Shown: positions 1-8,989, counted from the first letter of the stretch. The stretch is DNA of 64,000 nt from Streptomyces sp. SA15 (GCF_002291145.1 NZ_NTGE01000195.1:62001-126000); one strand, 5' to 3'. The notes: generated by a model not told the origin, from the sequence alone. Numbers and translations are program-made.

Positions 1-58
1 TCGCCTCCACGTGCTGCTCCTGGGAGGCGGTGCGGATGACTGTCGAGAAGGAGTCCAT
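1..58 (-). CDS. Heme oxygenase, biliverdin-producing (5' end only)
   Basis: Only the first 19 codons are inside the window; the gene runs off the left edge. The N-terminus reads MDSFSTVIRTASQEQHVEA, which matches my memory of the start of actinobacterial HmuO-type heme oxygenases, where the QH(V/x)EAE stretch contains the proximal heme-ligand histidine. Such enzymes open heme to biliverdin, CO and Fe2+ in the cytosol. No good Shine-Dalgarno is visible before the ATG. An iron box 15 bp upstream of the start supports an iron-acquisition role. The call rests on 19 residues plus the operator, so it is likely but not certain. Confidence 0.6.
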   Translation of the reverse strand, partial: MDSFSTVIRTASQEQHVEA

Positions 59-72
59 GAGCCCAGATTTTC

Positions 73-91
73 TATGGTTAGCCTTACCTAA
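73..91 (-). promoter_or_regulatory. Iron box (DmdR1/IdeR-type operator)
   Basis: On the minus strand this reads TTAGGTAAGGCTAACCATA, matching about 16 of 19 positions of the actinobacterial iron box TTAGGTTAGGCTAACCTAA. It lies directly upstream of the heme oxygenase start, where an Fe(II)-loaded DtxR-family repressor (DmdR1 in Streptomyces) would block transcription. Confidence 0.75.
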
Positions 92-200
92 GTCAACGCC
101 TTTGCCGACTCTCTGTCGGTAAACAAGTACCCAGAATCTCCATCGATCCCACACGCAAAAGCCCACCCTCCGAGGAGAGCGGGCCAGGGCAGGCGCGGCG

Positions 201-1058
201 CTACGGCAGGGTCAGAATCTCCGCCCCCGTCTCCGTCACCACCAGCGTGTGCTCGAACTGCGCCGTCCGCTTCCGGTCCTTCGTCACGACCGTCCAGCCG
301 TCGTCCCACATGTCGTACTCGTGCGTCCCGAGCGTCAGCATCGGCTCGATCGTGAACGTCATCCCGGGCTGGATCACGGTCGTCGCGTGCGGGCTGTCGT
401 AGTGCGGGATGATCAGCCCGGAGTGGAAGGAGGAGTTGATCCCGTGGCCCGTGAAGTCCCGGACCACCCCGTACCCGAACCTCTTCGCGTACGACTCGAT
501 GACCCGGCCGATGACATTGATCTGCCGGCCCGGCTTGACCGCCTTGATCGCGCGGTTGAGGGACTCCCGGGTCCGCTCCACCAGCAGCCGCGACTCCTCG
601 TCGACCTCACCCACCAGGTACGTCGCGTTGTTGTCGCCGTGCACCCCGCCGATGTACGCCGTCACGTCCAGGTTGACGATGTCGCCGTCGCGCAGAACCG
701 TGGAGTCGGGGATGCCGTGGCAGATGACCTCGTTGACCGAGCTGCACAGGGACTTGGGGAAGCCGCGGTAGCCCAGCGTCGAGGGGTAGGCGCCGTGGTC
801 GCACATGTACTCGTGCGCGACCTTGTCCAGTTCGTCGGTCGTGACACCCGGCGCGATCAGCTTCGCCGCCTGAGCCATCGCCTGCGCGGCGATCCGGCCG
901 GCGACGCGCATCGCCTCGATCGTCTCGGGCGTCTGCACCTCCGGCCCGGTGTACGGAGTGGGCCCGGGCTTGCCGACGTACTCGGGACGGCGGATGTTTC
1001 CGGGCACGGAACGGGTGGGGGACAGCTCCCCTGGTACGAGCAGCGACTGGCCAGACAT
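201..1058 (-). CDS. map: Methionine aminopeptidase, type I
   Basis: A 285-residue cytosolic metalloenzyme that removes the initiator methionine from nascent proteins. The five metal ligands are all present: D131 (LDVTAY), D142 (HGDNNATY), H205 (GHGIN), E238 (FTIEPM) and E269 (QFEHT), with the substrate-site H114 in VICHGIPD. The length fits the actinobacterial MetAP1c form, which carries a short N-terminal extension with a PxxP-like stretch (residues 31-40). ATG at 1058 is chosen; a longer in-frame extension upstream has no family similarity. It is divergent from the 76-residue gene at 1116. Streptomyces usually carry more than one map gene; which copy this is cannot be settled from the sequence alone. 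Confidence 0.95.
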   Translation of the reverse strand: MSGQSLLVPGELSPTRSVPGNIRRPEYVGKPGPTPYTGPEVQTPETIEAMRVAGRIAAQAMAQAAKLIAPGVTTDELDKVAHEYMCDHGAYPSTLGYRGFPKSLCSSVNEVICHGIPDSTVLRDGDIVNLDVTAYIGGVHGDNNATYLVGEVDEESRLLVERTRESLNRAIKAVKPGRQINVIGRVIESYAKRFGYGVVRDFTGHGINSSFHSGLIIPHYDSPHATTVIQPGMTFTIEPMLTLGTHEYDMWDDGWTVVTKDRKRTAQFEHTLVVTETGAEILTLP

Positions 1059-1115
1059 GTGAGTGAGTCTAACGAGGCGGCGTGGGGGAACATGTCCGTG
1101 GCGAAAGGAGCCGTC

Positions 1116-1346
1116 ATGGCCCTGTTCAAGAAGCGCACGGCCGGAAAGCCGGGCGAGTGGTACTACTGCCTCCAGCACAAGAAGGTCGAGGAGGGGCCGG
1201 AGTGCCCGGCCAAGGACCGCTTCGGGCCGTACGCCACCCGCAAGGAGGCCGAGCACGCGATGGCGACCGCCCGCGAGCGCAACCTCGAGTGGGAGAACGA
1301 CCCGAAGTGGCACGACGCCCCGGCGGCGGGCCGGGACGAGGACTGA
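1116..1346 (+). CDS. Small conserved acidic/basic hypothetical protein
   Basis: Encodes 76 residues beginning MALFKKRTAGKPGEWYYC. An AAAGGAG ribosome binding site lies 5-6 nt before the ATG at 1116, which is why this start is preferred to longer in-frame options. The protein has two cysteines (in WYYC and PECP), many charged residues and a region (FGPYATRKEAEHAMATARER) resembling an amphipathic alpha-helix that follows a short turn. No signal peptide or membrane segment is seen. It is divergent from map and ends 12 bp from the convergent MFS gene. I recognise it only as a conserved Streptomyces hypothetical; function unknown. Confidence 0.75.
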   Translation: MALFKKRTAGKPGEWYYCLQHKKVEEGPECPAKDRFGPYATRKEAEHAMATARERNLEWENDPKWHDAPAAGRDED

Positions 1347-1358
1347 TCAGCCACCTGA

Positions 1359-2666
1359 TCAGGCACCGGCCTGTGCGGCTGCCGCGCGCTGTTCGCGCAG
1401 CCGCACCGCGTGCTCGTTCGTCCGCACGTCGTACGTCATCAGCTTCGGCAGGCACAGGGCCAGCAGCCCCACCGCGCCCACGCACAGCAGCCCGCCCGAC
1501 CAGATGGACGTCCGCACGCCCCGCCAGGCGGCCATGGCGCCCACCCGGACCTGGCCGAGTTGCGGCCCCACCGAGTACGACAGCAGCTCGATCCCGGCGA
1601 GCCGGCCGCGCAGTTCGTCCGGGATCGTCTGGTTCCACATGGCCGCCCGGAAGACGCCGCTGACCATGTCGCAGGCGCCGCCGACGGTGAGGAACAGCAG
1701 CGCCAGCCAGACGTTCCCGGAGACACCTGCGGCGGCGATCGCCACGCCCCACAGCGCGGCCGAGAGCACCACGATCCGCCCGTGCTTGTGCACCCGCGAG
1801 GTCCAGCCGCTGGTCAGGCTCACCAGAAGCGCCCCGGCCGGGATGGAGGCATACATCAGGCCGAGCGACCACTCGGCGTCCAGCTCGTCCGCGAGGAAGG
1901 GCAGTACGGCGAGCGGCATCGCGAAGAGCATCGCCGCGATGTCGATGATGTACGTGCCGAGGAGTTCCTTGCGGCTCCAGGCGTACCGGGCGCCTTCGAG
2001 GATGGACTTCAGGGACGGCTTGTGCGCCTCGTGGGAGGCGGGGGAGGGGGCCAGCCGGACGCAGAACACCACCGAGACGGCGAAGGTGAGCAGGTCCACG
2101 GTGTAGGCCCAGCCGAGCCCCGCGAACGCGACGACCACGCCCGCCAGCGCCGGGCCGGCGACGCCGCCGACCTGCCAGCGCAGCGAGTTGAGCGAGGCCG
2201 CGGCCGGCAGGTGCTCGTGGGCCACGATCCGCGGCATCAGCGAGTCCAGCGCGGGCCGCTGCACCGAGCCGAGCGCGGAGGAGAACGCGGCGACGAGGTA
2301 CAGCGGCCAGACGGCGGGGCTCGGCATCACCGCGTTGACCAGCATCACCACGCACAGCAGTCCCTGCCCGGCCTCCGTCCACACGATCAGCTTCCGCTTG
2401 TCCCAGGCGTCGGCGAGGGCACCGCCGTACAGCCCGAACACGATCATCGGCACCAGCTCCACGGCCCCGAGCGCCCCCACCGCCGCCGCGGACCCGGTGA
2501 GCTCCTTGATCTGCACCGGAAGCGCGACGAAGGTCAGAAAACTCCCGAAGTTCGTGATCAGCCCCGACAGCCAGAGCCTGCGAAAGTCGACGGAGGCCCG
2601 CCAGGGGGCGAGGTCGGGGAGGAGGGCGCGGAGCCCGGAGGGGGGTTCGGGGGTGGCGTCGGTCAC
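1359..2666 (-). CDS. MFS transporter (EntS/MFS_3-like exporter)
   Basis: A roughly 435-residue integral membrane protein with about 12 hydrophobic segments. The first begins at LWLSGLITNFGSFLTFVALP; the loop GGALADAWDKRKLIV is the MFS motif between TM2 and TM3. The layout resembles the enterobactin-exporter-like MFS_3 group (drug or siderophore efflux by proton antiport). The start is uncertain: GTG at 2666 gives VTDATPEPPSG, while another GTG at 2726 adds 20 residues; neither has a clear Shine-Dalgarno. The substrate cannot be predicted. Confidence 0.85.
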   Translation of the reverse strand: MTDATPEPPSGLRALLPDLAPWRASVDFRRLWLSGLITNFGSFLTFVALPVQIKELTGSAAAVGALGAVELVPMIVFGLYGGALADAWDKRKLIVWTEAGQGLLCVVMLVNAVMPSPAVWPLYLVAAFSSALGSVQRPALDSLMPRIVAHEHLPAAASLNSLRWQVGGVAGPALAGVVVAFAGLGWAYTVDLLTFAVSVVFCVRLAPSPASHEAHKPSLKSILEGARYAWSRKELLGTYIIDIAAMLFAMPLAVLPFLADELDAEWSLGLMYASIPAGALLVSLTSGWTSRVHKHGRIVVLSAALWGVAIAAAGVSGNVWLALLFLTVGGACDMVSGVFRAAMWNQTIPDELRGRLAGIELLSYSVGPQLGQVRVGAMAAWRGVRTSIWSGGLLCVGAVGLLALCLPKLMTYDVRTNEHAVRLREQRAAAAQAGA

Positions 2667-2790
2667 GAGGGGCCATGGTTCGGGGGAGCGGCGGTGGCGA
2701 GCAAGCGCTTTTTGCCGGGCCCGCACTACGACGACGGAAAACCGGCCGCCCCTGACGGCGGGCGATCGGCTGGGCTGTGGGCGGGACAGG

Positions 2791-3396
2791 TCACCAGCTG
2801 GCAGGTGGCGGTGCCGTCAGTGCGTCCATCAGCCTCGACAGCCTGTCCCGGAAACGCCGGCGGCCCCCGGAGGGAGACGGCAGGGAGTTCTCCCCGGCCG
2901 CCGCGCTGACCAGGTGTTGCACGGTGTCGAGGTCCAGTTCGGCGCCCTCCGGCACGGTCAGCGACTCGTGTGCCATCGCCGTCAGCTCGCCCCCGCCGTC
3001 CCCGAGGGCCAGCACCGCCGCCCCGGCCCGCCGGGCATCATGCACCCGCTCCAGCAGCGCGGCACCCGGTCCCTCCGGCGATACCACGAGCAGGGTCTCG
3101 CCGCGCCGGGCCCCGGCGAGCCGCCCCAGCCCGACCGCCAGATGGGCCGGATCCGACGGGCGCGGGTCATGCCGTACGAGTGTCGGGGCCAGCTCCGGCG
3201 TGCCCGACCACGCGGCCTCGTCCACCAGGTGCGCCGCCAGATGCCACGGCTCGTAATCCGCCGTGCCGACCAGCAGCAGCCCCCCGCCGTGCGACACCAC
3301 CGACCCCCGCAGCGCCCCCGCGAACCGCCGCGTGGCCCCCAACCACTGCGTCCCGGCGAGCACTTCGCGCAACAACGCGACCCGTACGGCATCCAT
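2791..3396 (-). CDS. Conserved hypothetical protein, possible SIS-like fold
   Basis: Encodes 201 residues, soluble, with no signal peptide or membrane segment. Residues about 95-150 alternate hydrophobic strands and helices (GETLLVVSPEG, AGAAVLALGDGGGEL, ESLTVPEG), reminiscent of sugar-isomerase (SIS) domains that bind phosphosugars. The N-terminal half (VSHGGGLLLVGTADYEPWHLAAHL) has similar alternation. The C-terminus is basic and Pro-rich (RRRFRDRLSRLMDAL). The SIS suggestion is an inference from pattern alone. It stands alone between the MFS gene and the sialidase remnant. Confidence 0.7.
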   Translation of the reverse strand: MDAVRVALLREVLAGTQWLGATRRFAGALRGSVVSHGGGLLLVGTADYEPWHLAAHLVDEAAWSGTPELAPTLVRHDPRPSDPAHLAVGLGRLAGARRGETLLVVSPEGPGAALLERVHDARRAGAAVLALGDGGGELTAMAHESLTVPEGAELDLDTVQHLVSAAAGENSLPSPSGGRRRFRDRLSRLMDALTAPPPASW

Positions 3397-3500
3397 GGGA
3401 CCGCATCCTGCCCCAACCGGCCGTTCGTGACCCCCAGTTCACCCCGAATTCGCCCAACTTGGGCAAAGAATCGAGTCACTGTCCAGCAAGGAGTCCGATC

Positions 3501-3712
3501 ATGCCGACCGCCACCGTCCCCTGACGATCCGCGCCTCCACCGACGGCGGCACCACCTGGCGCCCGGCGTTCACGGTCGACGGCCTGCCCGCCGCCTACTC
3601 CGACCTCGCTCGCATCGACGCCGACACCGTAGGACTCCTCTACGAGACGGGCGACTTCGGCGCGTACGAGACGATCAGCTTCCGGCGGGTGCCCGTGACG
3701 GAGCTCACCTGA
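3501..3712 (+). pseudogene. Remnant of a secreted sialidase (BNR-repeat protein)
   Basis: An AAGGAGTCC ribosome binding site precedes an ATG at 3501 that opens only MPTATVP before a stop at 3522. In another frame, 3521-3712 reads LTIRASTDGGTTWRP followed by DGLPAAYSDLARIDADTVGL and LYETGDFGAYETISFRRVP, a typical C-terminal end of bacterial exo-alpha-sialidases: the S/T-x-D-x-G-x-T-W Asp-box and the YETG...I.F strand. The N-terminal and middle parts, including the catalytic residues, are missing, so this looks like a gene collapsed by a large internal deletion. Confidence 0.65.
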
Positions 3713-3749
3713 GACTTTCCGGCGCGCGGGGCGGACGTAAAGTCGGCCC

Positions 3750-4460
3750 ATGACCTCTACCGATACCGACAGTGCACAGAAGGCCCCCGCCAAGGACCCC
3801 TGGGACCTCCCCGACGTCTCCGGGCTGGTGGTCGGCGTGCTCGGCGGGACCGGCCCGCAGGGCAAGGGCCTCGCCTACCGGCTCGCCAAGGCCGGCCAGA
3901 AGGTGATCATCGGCTCCCGGGCCGCCGACCGCGCCCAGGCCGCCGCCGACGAGCTCGGACACGGCGTCGAGGGCGCGGACAACGCCGAGACCGCGCGCCG
4001 CAGCGACATCGTGATCGTCGCCGTGCCCTGGGACGGTCACGGCAAGACCCTGGAGTCCCTGAGCGAGGAACTGGCGGGCAAGCTGGTCGTCGACTGCGTC
4101 AACCCGCTCGGCTTCGACAAGAAGGGCGCCTACGCGCTGAAGCCGGAGGAGGGCAGCGCCGCCGAACAGGCCGCCGCCCTGCTGCCCGACTCCCGGGTCA
4201 CCGCCGCCTTCCACCACCTGTCGGCGGTCCTGCTCCAGGACCCCGAGGTCGACGAGATCGACACCGATGTGATGGTCCTCGGCGAGGTGCGGGCGGACGT
4301 GGAGATCGTCCAGGCCCTGGCCGGCCGCATCCCCGGCATGCGCGGCATCTTCGCGGGGCGCCTGCGCAACGCCCACCAGGTGGAGTCGCTGGTCGCCAAC
4401 CTGATCTCGGTCAACCGCCGGTACAAGGCGCACGCGGGGCTGCGGGTCACGGACGTATGA
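3750..4460 (+). CDS. npdG: F420H2:NADP+ oxidoreductase (NADPH-dependent F420 reductase)
   Basis: A 236-residue cytosolic enzyme that transfers hydride between coenzyme F420 and NADP, supplying F420H2 to F420-dependent reductases. The Rossmann motif GGTGPQGKG is at residues 32-40, followed by GSR (55-57), whose Ser-Arg pair binds the 2'-phosphate of NADP in the Fno family. Other family blocks are VAVPWDGH, CVNPL and AFHHLSA. An acidic 20-residue N-terminal tail is typical of actinobacterial forms. The gene is followed at 86 bp by a small membrane protein in the same direction. Confidence 0.92.
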   Translation: MTSTDTDSAQKAPAKDPWDLPDVSGLVVGVLGGTGPQGKGLAYRLAKAGQKVIIGSRAADRAQAAADELGHGVEGADNAETARRSDIVIVAVPWDGHGKTLESLSEELAGKLVVDCVNPLGFDKKGAYALKPEEGSAAEQAAALLPDSRVTAAFHHLSAVLLQDPEVDEIDTDVMVLGEVRADVEIVQALAGRIPGMRGIFAGRLRNAHQVESLVANLISVNRRYKAHAGLRVTDV

Positions 4461-4545
4461 GCCGATGGGGGACACTGGTCGGCACCAGCAGTGCAGCAGT
4501 GTCCCCCGATGTTCCCCCGACAGGCGAAACAGGAGAACAGCCCCC

Positions 4546-4725
4546 ATGCCCCGCCTCGCCCTCTACGCCCTCGCCGTCTGCCTCCTGTCCGTGGCCGCGG
4601 CGGTCGTCTCCTTCGTCCAGGGCAGCTTTCTGGGAATCGTCTGGGTGCTGCTCGCGGGCCTTTCGTCCAACATGACCTGGTACTACGTGAAGCGGGAGAG
4701 GGCGCGGAAGTCCCTCACGGGCTGA
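4546..4725 (+). CDS. Small two-helix membrane protein
   Basis: Encodes 59 residues starting MPRLALYALAVCLLSVAA. Two hydrophobic helices (about residues 3-22 and 27-45) are followed by a basic tail (YYVKRERARKSLTG). An AGGAGA ribosome binding site lies upstream of the ATG at 4546; the longer in-frame start at 4465 has no such site. It is tandem with npdG and convergent with the M50 protease, 6 bp away. The family is not recognised. Confidence 0.65.
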   Translation: MPRLALYALAVCLLSVAAAVVSFVQGSFLGIVWVLLAGLSSNMTWYYVKRERARKSLTG

Positions 4726-4731
4726 GCTCCC

Positions 4732-5532
4732 TCACGGGCTGACCTGGCAGAACTCGTTCGTCCCCTGCCAGAAGCGGTACAGCTCCTGACCGCAGTACGT
4801 TTCCAGTTCGTGGATCCCCAGGCCGCGCAGCATCGAGTCGATCACCTCGAAGAACGCGCTGTTGATCGACGGCACCCACAACAGCGCGAACACGAACAGC
4901 AGGCCGAAGGGCGCGAACGGCTCCACCTGGCGCTTGATGTTGTACGACAGCCAGGGCTCGATGACGCCGTAGCCGTCCAGGCCCGGCACCGGCAGGAAGT
5001 TCAGCAGCGCGGCCGTGACCTGGAGCAGGGCGAGGAAGGCGAGGGCGAACCGGAAGTCCGGGGGCACGCCGTCCAGCGCGTCCAGCCAGAACGGCGCCGT
5101 GCAGACGACCGCGAACAGAACGTTCGTCAGCGGCCCGGCCGCCGAGATGAGGCTGTGCCGCCAGCGCCCCCGGATCCGCCCGCGCTCGATGAACACGGCG
5201 CCGCCGGGAAGACCGATCCCGCCCATGATCACGAACAGCACGGGGAGCACGATGCTCAGCAGGGCGTGCGTGTACTTCAGCGGGTTGAGGGTGAGATAGC
5301 CCTTCGATCCGACCGAGATGTCGCCGCTGTGCAGGGCGGTGCGCGCGTGCGCGTACTCGTGCAGGCACAGGGAGACGATCCACGCGGCCGTCACGAACAG
5401 GAACACGGAGAACCCGGGCTGCTCGGCGAACCCGGTCCAGGTGGCCCAGCCCGTCACCGCGGTGACGGCGACGATCCCGACGAAGACGGGGCTGATCCGC
5501 CGGTCGCTCCGGCTGGTGGTGGCGGTGGTCAT
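4732..5532 (-). CDS. M50 family (site-2-type) membrane metalloprotease
   Basis: A 266-residue polytopic membrane protein with the zinc motif HEYAH at residues 58-62 inside a membrane segment and the second motif NFLPVPGLDG at 178-187, whose D186 is the third zinc ligand. The family cleaves substrates within or near the membrane. About six hydrophobic segments are visible and there is no PDZ domain, placing it in the compact group with widespread actinobacterial members. ATG at 5532 begins MTTATTSRSDRR. No obvious substrate such as an anti-sigma factor lies next to it. Confidence 0.88.
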   Translation of the reverse strand: MTTATTSRSDRRISPVFVGIVAVTAVTGWATWTGFAEQPGFSVFLFVTAAWIVSLCLHEYAHARTALHSGDISVGSKGYLTLNPLKYTHALLSIVLPVLFVIMGGIGLPGGAVFIERGRIRGRWRHSLISAAGPLTNVLFAVVCTAPFWLDALDGVPPDFRFALAFLALLQVTAALLNFLPVPGLDGYGVIEPWLSYNIKRQVEPFAPFGLLFVFALLWVPSINSAFFEVIDSMLRGLGIHELETYCGQELYRFWQGTNEFCQVSP

Positions 5533-5679
5533 GGGGCTCCCTGGACACTCGTGACACGCGGTGGGACTGCCCGACCGTACCGGGCGCAGGGGGGAAACGT
5601 CTCGTGGGTGGTCGGGGGTTCCGAGGAACACCCCGCGTGTCCGAAACCCGGAAGCGGAGCCGGGCCGTCCCCAGAGACA

Positions 5680-8600
5680 ATGGACCCCGTGCGCTACCGC
5701 ATCCTCGGCACCACCCAGGCACTCCGCCCCGACGGCACGCCCGTTCCGGTCGGCGGGGCGCGGCTGCGCGCGCTGCTGACCGTGCTCGCGCTGCGGGCCG
5801 GCCGGACCGTGCCCGCGGGGCTCCTGGTGGACGAGGTGTGGGACGGCGACCCGCCCGCCGATGCCACGGGCGCGCTCCAGGCGCTGGTCGGGCGGCTGCG
5901 CCGGGCGCTCGGCGCGGACGCGGTCGCCTCGGTGGACGGCGGCTACCGCCTCGCCGCCGCGCCCGACGACATCGACCTGCACCGTTTCGAGCGGCTGGCC
6001 GGGGAAGGCATGCGCGCGCTGGCCGACGGCGATCCCGCCAAGGCCGCCGTCGTCCTCGACGACGCGCTCGCCCTGTGGGGCGGCCCGGCCCTCGCCGACC
6101 TGCCCGACCGCTCCGCCGAGGCGGTCCGCTGGGACACCCGGCGCCTGGACGCCCTGCGCGCCCGCCACACCGCCGCGCTGGCCCTGGGCCATGCCGAGGA
6201 CTCCCTCCCCGAACTCACCGCCCTGTGCGACACCCACCCCCTCGACGAAACCCTCCAGTCCCTCCGCCTCCGGGCCCTGCGCGACGCGGGCCGCACGGCG
6301 GAGTCCCTGGGCGCCTACGAGGACGTACGACAGCTGCTGGCGGACCGGCTGGGTTCTGATCCGGGCCCGGAACTGCGTGCTCTGCACGGTGAGTTGCTGA
6401 ACGCCGGTGAGACGCCTGCACCCGGGCCGAAACAGGCCTCCGAGCCCCTACCCCCCAGCAACCTCCGCGCCCGCCTCACCTCCTTCGTCGGCCGCGAAGC
6501 CGACATCGAGGCCATCCGGGGAGACCTCGCCGCCGCCCGGCTCGTCACGTTGACCGGCCCCGGTGGGGCCGGGAAGACGCGGTTGTCGCAGGAGGCCGCG
6601 GAGGCCGTGCGGTACGCGGCGCGGGACGGGGTGTGGCTGGCCGAACTCGCTCCCGTCGACGACCCGGACGCCGTACCGGAAGCCGTGCTCACCGCCGTCG
6701 GCGCCCGTGAGACCGTGCTGTACGGCGCCGGTGCCGAGGCGATGCGGGCCGGGGCCGAGCGGCACGACGACCCCGTCGAGCGGCTCGCCGAGCACTGCGG
6801 CAGCCGCCGTATGCTGCTGATCCTCGACAACTGCGAGCACGTCGTCGACGCCGCCGCCCGGCTCGTCGAGGAGCTCCTGGAGCGCTGCCCCGGCTTGACG
6901 GTGCTGGCCACCAGCCGTGAACCCCTCGGCGTGCCGGGGGAGTTGCTGCGGCCCGTGGAGCCGCTGCCCGAGCCGGTCGCGCTGCGGCTGCTCGCCGACC
7001 GGGGCGCGGCGGCCCGCCCCGGCTTCCGCACAGAGGACGATCCGAACGCCTGCGCCGAGATCTGCCGGCGTCTCGACGGACTGCCCCTCGGCATCGAGCT
7101 CGCCGCCGCCCGCCTCCGCATGCTGACCCCGCGTCAGATCGCCGATCGGCTCGACGACCGCTTCCGCCTGCTCACCTCCGGCAGCCGTACCGTCCTGCCC
7201 CGCCAGCAGACCCTGCGGGCCGTCGTCGACTGGTCCTGGGAGCTGCTGGACGAGGACGAACGGGACGTGCTGCGGCGGCTGTCCGTGTTCGCCGGCGGCT
7301 GCGAGCTCGCCGCCGCCGAGGCAGTCTGCGGCCCGGCCGCCTTCGACGCGCTCGGCTCGCTCGTCGACAAGTCCCTGGTGGTAGCGGCCCCTTCGGGGAG
7401 CGGCGAGATGCGCTACCGGCTCCTGGAGACCGTCGCCGAGTACGCGGGCGAACGGCTCGACGAGGCCGGTCGGCGCGCGGACGCCGAGCGCGCGCATCTG
7501 ACGTACTACCGCGAATTCGCCCGCACCACCGAACCGTTGCTGCGCGGCCCGAGCCAGCTCGCCGCCATCGAGCGGCTGGAGCGCGAGGCCGAGAACATCC
7601 GCGCCGCGCTCCAGCGCGCCGTCGCCACCCGCGACGAGCAGGAGGTGCTGTGCCTGGTGCTGTCCATGGCCTGGTACTGGCAGATGCGCGACCTGCGCCT
7701 GATAGCCCGCACCTGGTCCCGCGAGGCACAGGCCCTCGGCCCCGACCCCTTCGCCCCGCCCGCGCGCCGCGCCGCCCCGCTGTGGGAGCGCTGCACGGAC
7801 ACCCCGCCCCCCTGGACCGGCGAGGTTCTCCAGGAGGCCCGGCGCGGTGTCCATCTCGTCCATCTCGCCTGCATGGACACGGAGTTGGACGCCTGGCAGA
7901 CCCCACCGGCGCAGCAGAAGCTGCGCGCCATCGCCGAGACCTACGAGCCGGGGATGCCACAGACCTGCCGTATGCCCGGCTCCGTCTGGCTCTTCGCCGT
8001 CATGCTCACCGGCGACATGGACCGGGTGCGCCTGATCGTCGACGCCACCGTCGACACCTGCCGCGGCACGCCCGGCTTCGAGTGGGAGCTCGCCGCCGGT
8101 CTCCAGATGCGCGCCAATCTGCTCGCCGGCCGCGCCGACTGGGCGGGCGACGCGGCCCGCGACGCCGACGAGTCGCTGGATATCTACCGGCGCCTCGGGG
8201 ACCTCTGGGGCACCGCCGAGGCGCTCTCCGCCCGCGCGGAGGCCCACGAACGCAAGGGCGAGTACGGGCTCGCCGCCGCCGACTACGAGGCGGCGAAGGA
8301 GTACGCCGAACGCCTCGGTGCCCACGCCCAAGGGGAGTTGCTCACCGCCCGCCTGGGCAGCGTGCTGCTGGACGCGGGCGAGGCCGAGCGGGGGGAGCGG
8401 CTGCTGCGCGAGGTGATCGACCGCAAGGACGGCTCGGGCCACGAAGCGATGCCCGCCGCCCGGCTCTACCTCGCCGGTCGGCTCGGCATGACCGACCGGA
8501 TCCCCGAGGCGCGCGAGCAACTCCGGTTGCTGCGCGAGGAGTTCAAGATCGCCCACTTCGTCGTCTTCGATGCCTTCATCCTCTGCGGGGAAGCCTGGCT

Positions 8601-8955
8601 GGACGCCGCCGAAGGCCGCCACGAGGACTGTCTGGACCGGATCCGGCGGGCGATCGAGCAGGCCGAGGACCCGCTGGCCACGGTCATCGCCCCGCACATG
8701 CGCTCCTCGTACCTGACCATCGCGGCGATCGCCCTCGCCGACATCGACGGCGGCAGCCGCGCCCGCGACGCCGCCCGGTGCCTCGGCGCCGCCGACAGCA
8801 TGCTGCCGCCCGGCCATGTCGCGATGGCCATGGAGCGCGACGCACGCGACCGAGCCGTGGCGTGCGTGCGCGCCGCGCTCGACGACGAGGCCTACGAGGC
8901 GGCGTACGCGGAGGGCGGCGGCCTCTCCCTCGAGGAGGCCGCCGCCCTGGTCTGA
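5680..8955 (+). CDS. SARP/AfsR-family transcriptional regulator with NB-ARC ATPase and TPR domains
   Basis: A 1091-residue multidomain activator. An OmpR-like winged helix occupies about residues 1-95 and the bacterial transcriptional activation domain about 100-245; together these form the SARP module. An NB-ARC-type ATPase follows with Walker A GPGGAGKT at 293-300 and the LLILDNCEHV Walker-B block. After a winged segment (about 500-600) come alpha-helical TPR-like repeats to the end. It resembles AfsR without serving as its orthologue. ATG at 5680 is used; GTG at 5689 (VRYRILG) is equally plausible. It faces the ABC exporter at 8990-10821, whose promoter region carries SARP-like direct repeats, so that exporter is a candidate target. 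Confidence 0.9.
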   Translation: MDPVRYRILGTTQALRPDGTPVPVGGARLRALLTVLALRAGRTVPAGLLVDEVWDGDPPADATGALQALVGRLRRALGADAVASVDGGYRLAAAPDDIDLHRFERLAGEGMRALADGDPAKAAVVLDDALALWGGPALADLPDRSAEAVRWDTRRLDALRARHTAALALGHAEDSLPELTALCDTHPLDETLQSLRLRALRDAGRTAESLGAYEDVRQLLADRLGSDPGPELRALHGELLNAGETPAPGPKQASEPLPPSNLRARLTSFVGREADIEAIRGDLAAARLVTLTGPGGAGKTRLSQEAAEAVRYAARDGVWLAELAPVDDPDAVPEAVLTAVGARETVLYGAGAEAMRAGAERHDDPVERLAEHCGSRRMLLILDNCEHVVDAAARLVEELLERCPGLTVLATSREPLGVPGELLRPVEPLPEPVALRLLADRGAAARPGFRTEDDPNACAEICRRLDGLPLGIELAAARLRMLTPRQIADRLDDRFRLLTSGSRTVLPRQQTLRAVVDWSWELLDEDERDVLRRLSVFAGGCELAAAEAVCGPAAFDALGSLVDKSLVVAAPSGSGEMRYRLLETVAEYAGERLDEAGRRADAERAHLTYYREFARTTEPLLRGPSQLAAIERLEREAENIRAALQRAVATRDEQEVLCLVLSMAWYWQMRDLRLIARTWSREAQALGPDPFAPPARRAAPLWERCTDTPPPWTGEVLQEARRGVHLVHLACMDTELDAWQTPPAQQKLRAIAETYEPGMPQTCRMPGSVWLFAVMLTGDMDRVRLIVDATVDTCRGTPGFEWELAAGLQMRANLLAGRADWAGDAARDADESLDIYRRLGDLWGTAEALSARAEAHERKGEYGLAAADYEAAKEYAERLGAHAQGELLTARLGSVLLDAGEAERGERLLREVIDRKDGSGHEAMPAARLYLAGRLGMTDRIPEAREQLRLLREEFKIAHFVVFDAFILCGEAWLDAAEGRHEDCLDRIRRAIEQAEDPLATVIAPHMRSSYLTIAAIALADIDGGSRARDAARCLGAADSMLPPGHVAMAMERDARDRAVACVRAALDDEAYEAAYAEGGGLSLEEAAALV

Positions 8956-8989
8956 CGCGTACCGACCGTGCGGGCGCCTTCCCTGTGTG

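Noticed and set aside
157..183. A possible terminator after map
   Set aside because: The GCCCACCCTC / GAGAGCGGGC arms have two mismatches; too weak to list.
88..309. A 73-residue minus-strand frame near the left edge
   Set aside because: It overlaps the end of map in another frame and the iron box region; no ribosome binding site.
4810..5679. An upstream in-frame extension of the SARP gene
   Set aside because: It is opposite the M50 protease and lacks any domain; the SARP winged helix begins at MDPVRYRILG (5680).
6448..8817. A 789-codon minus-strand frame
   Set aside because: Antisense to the SARP regulator; Gly/Ala/Arg-rich, no family.
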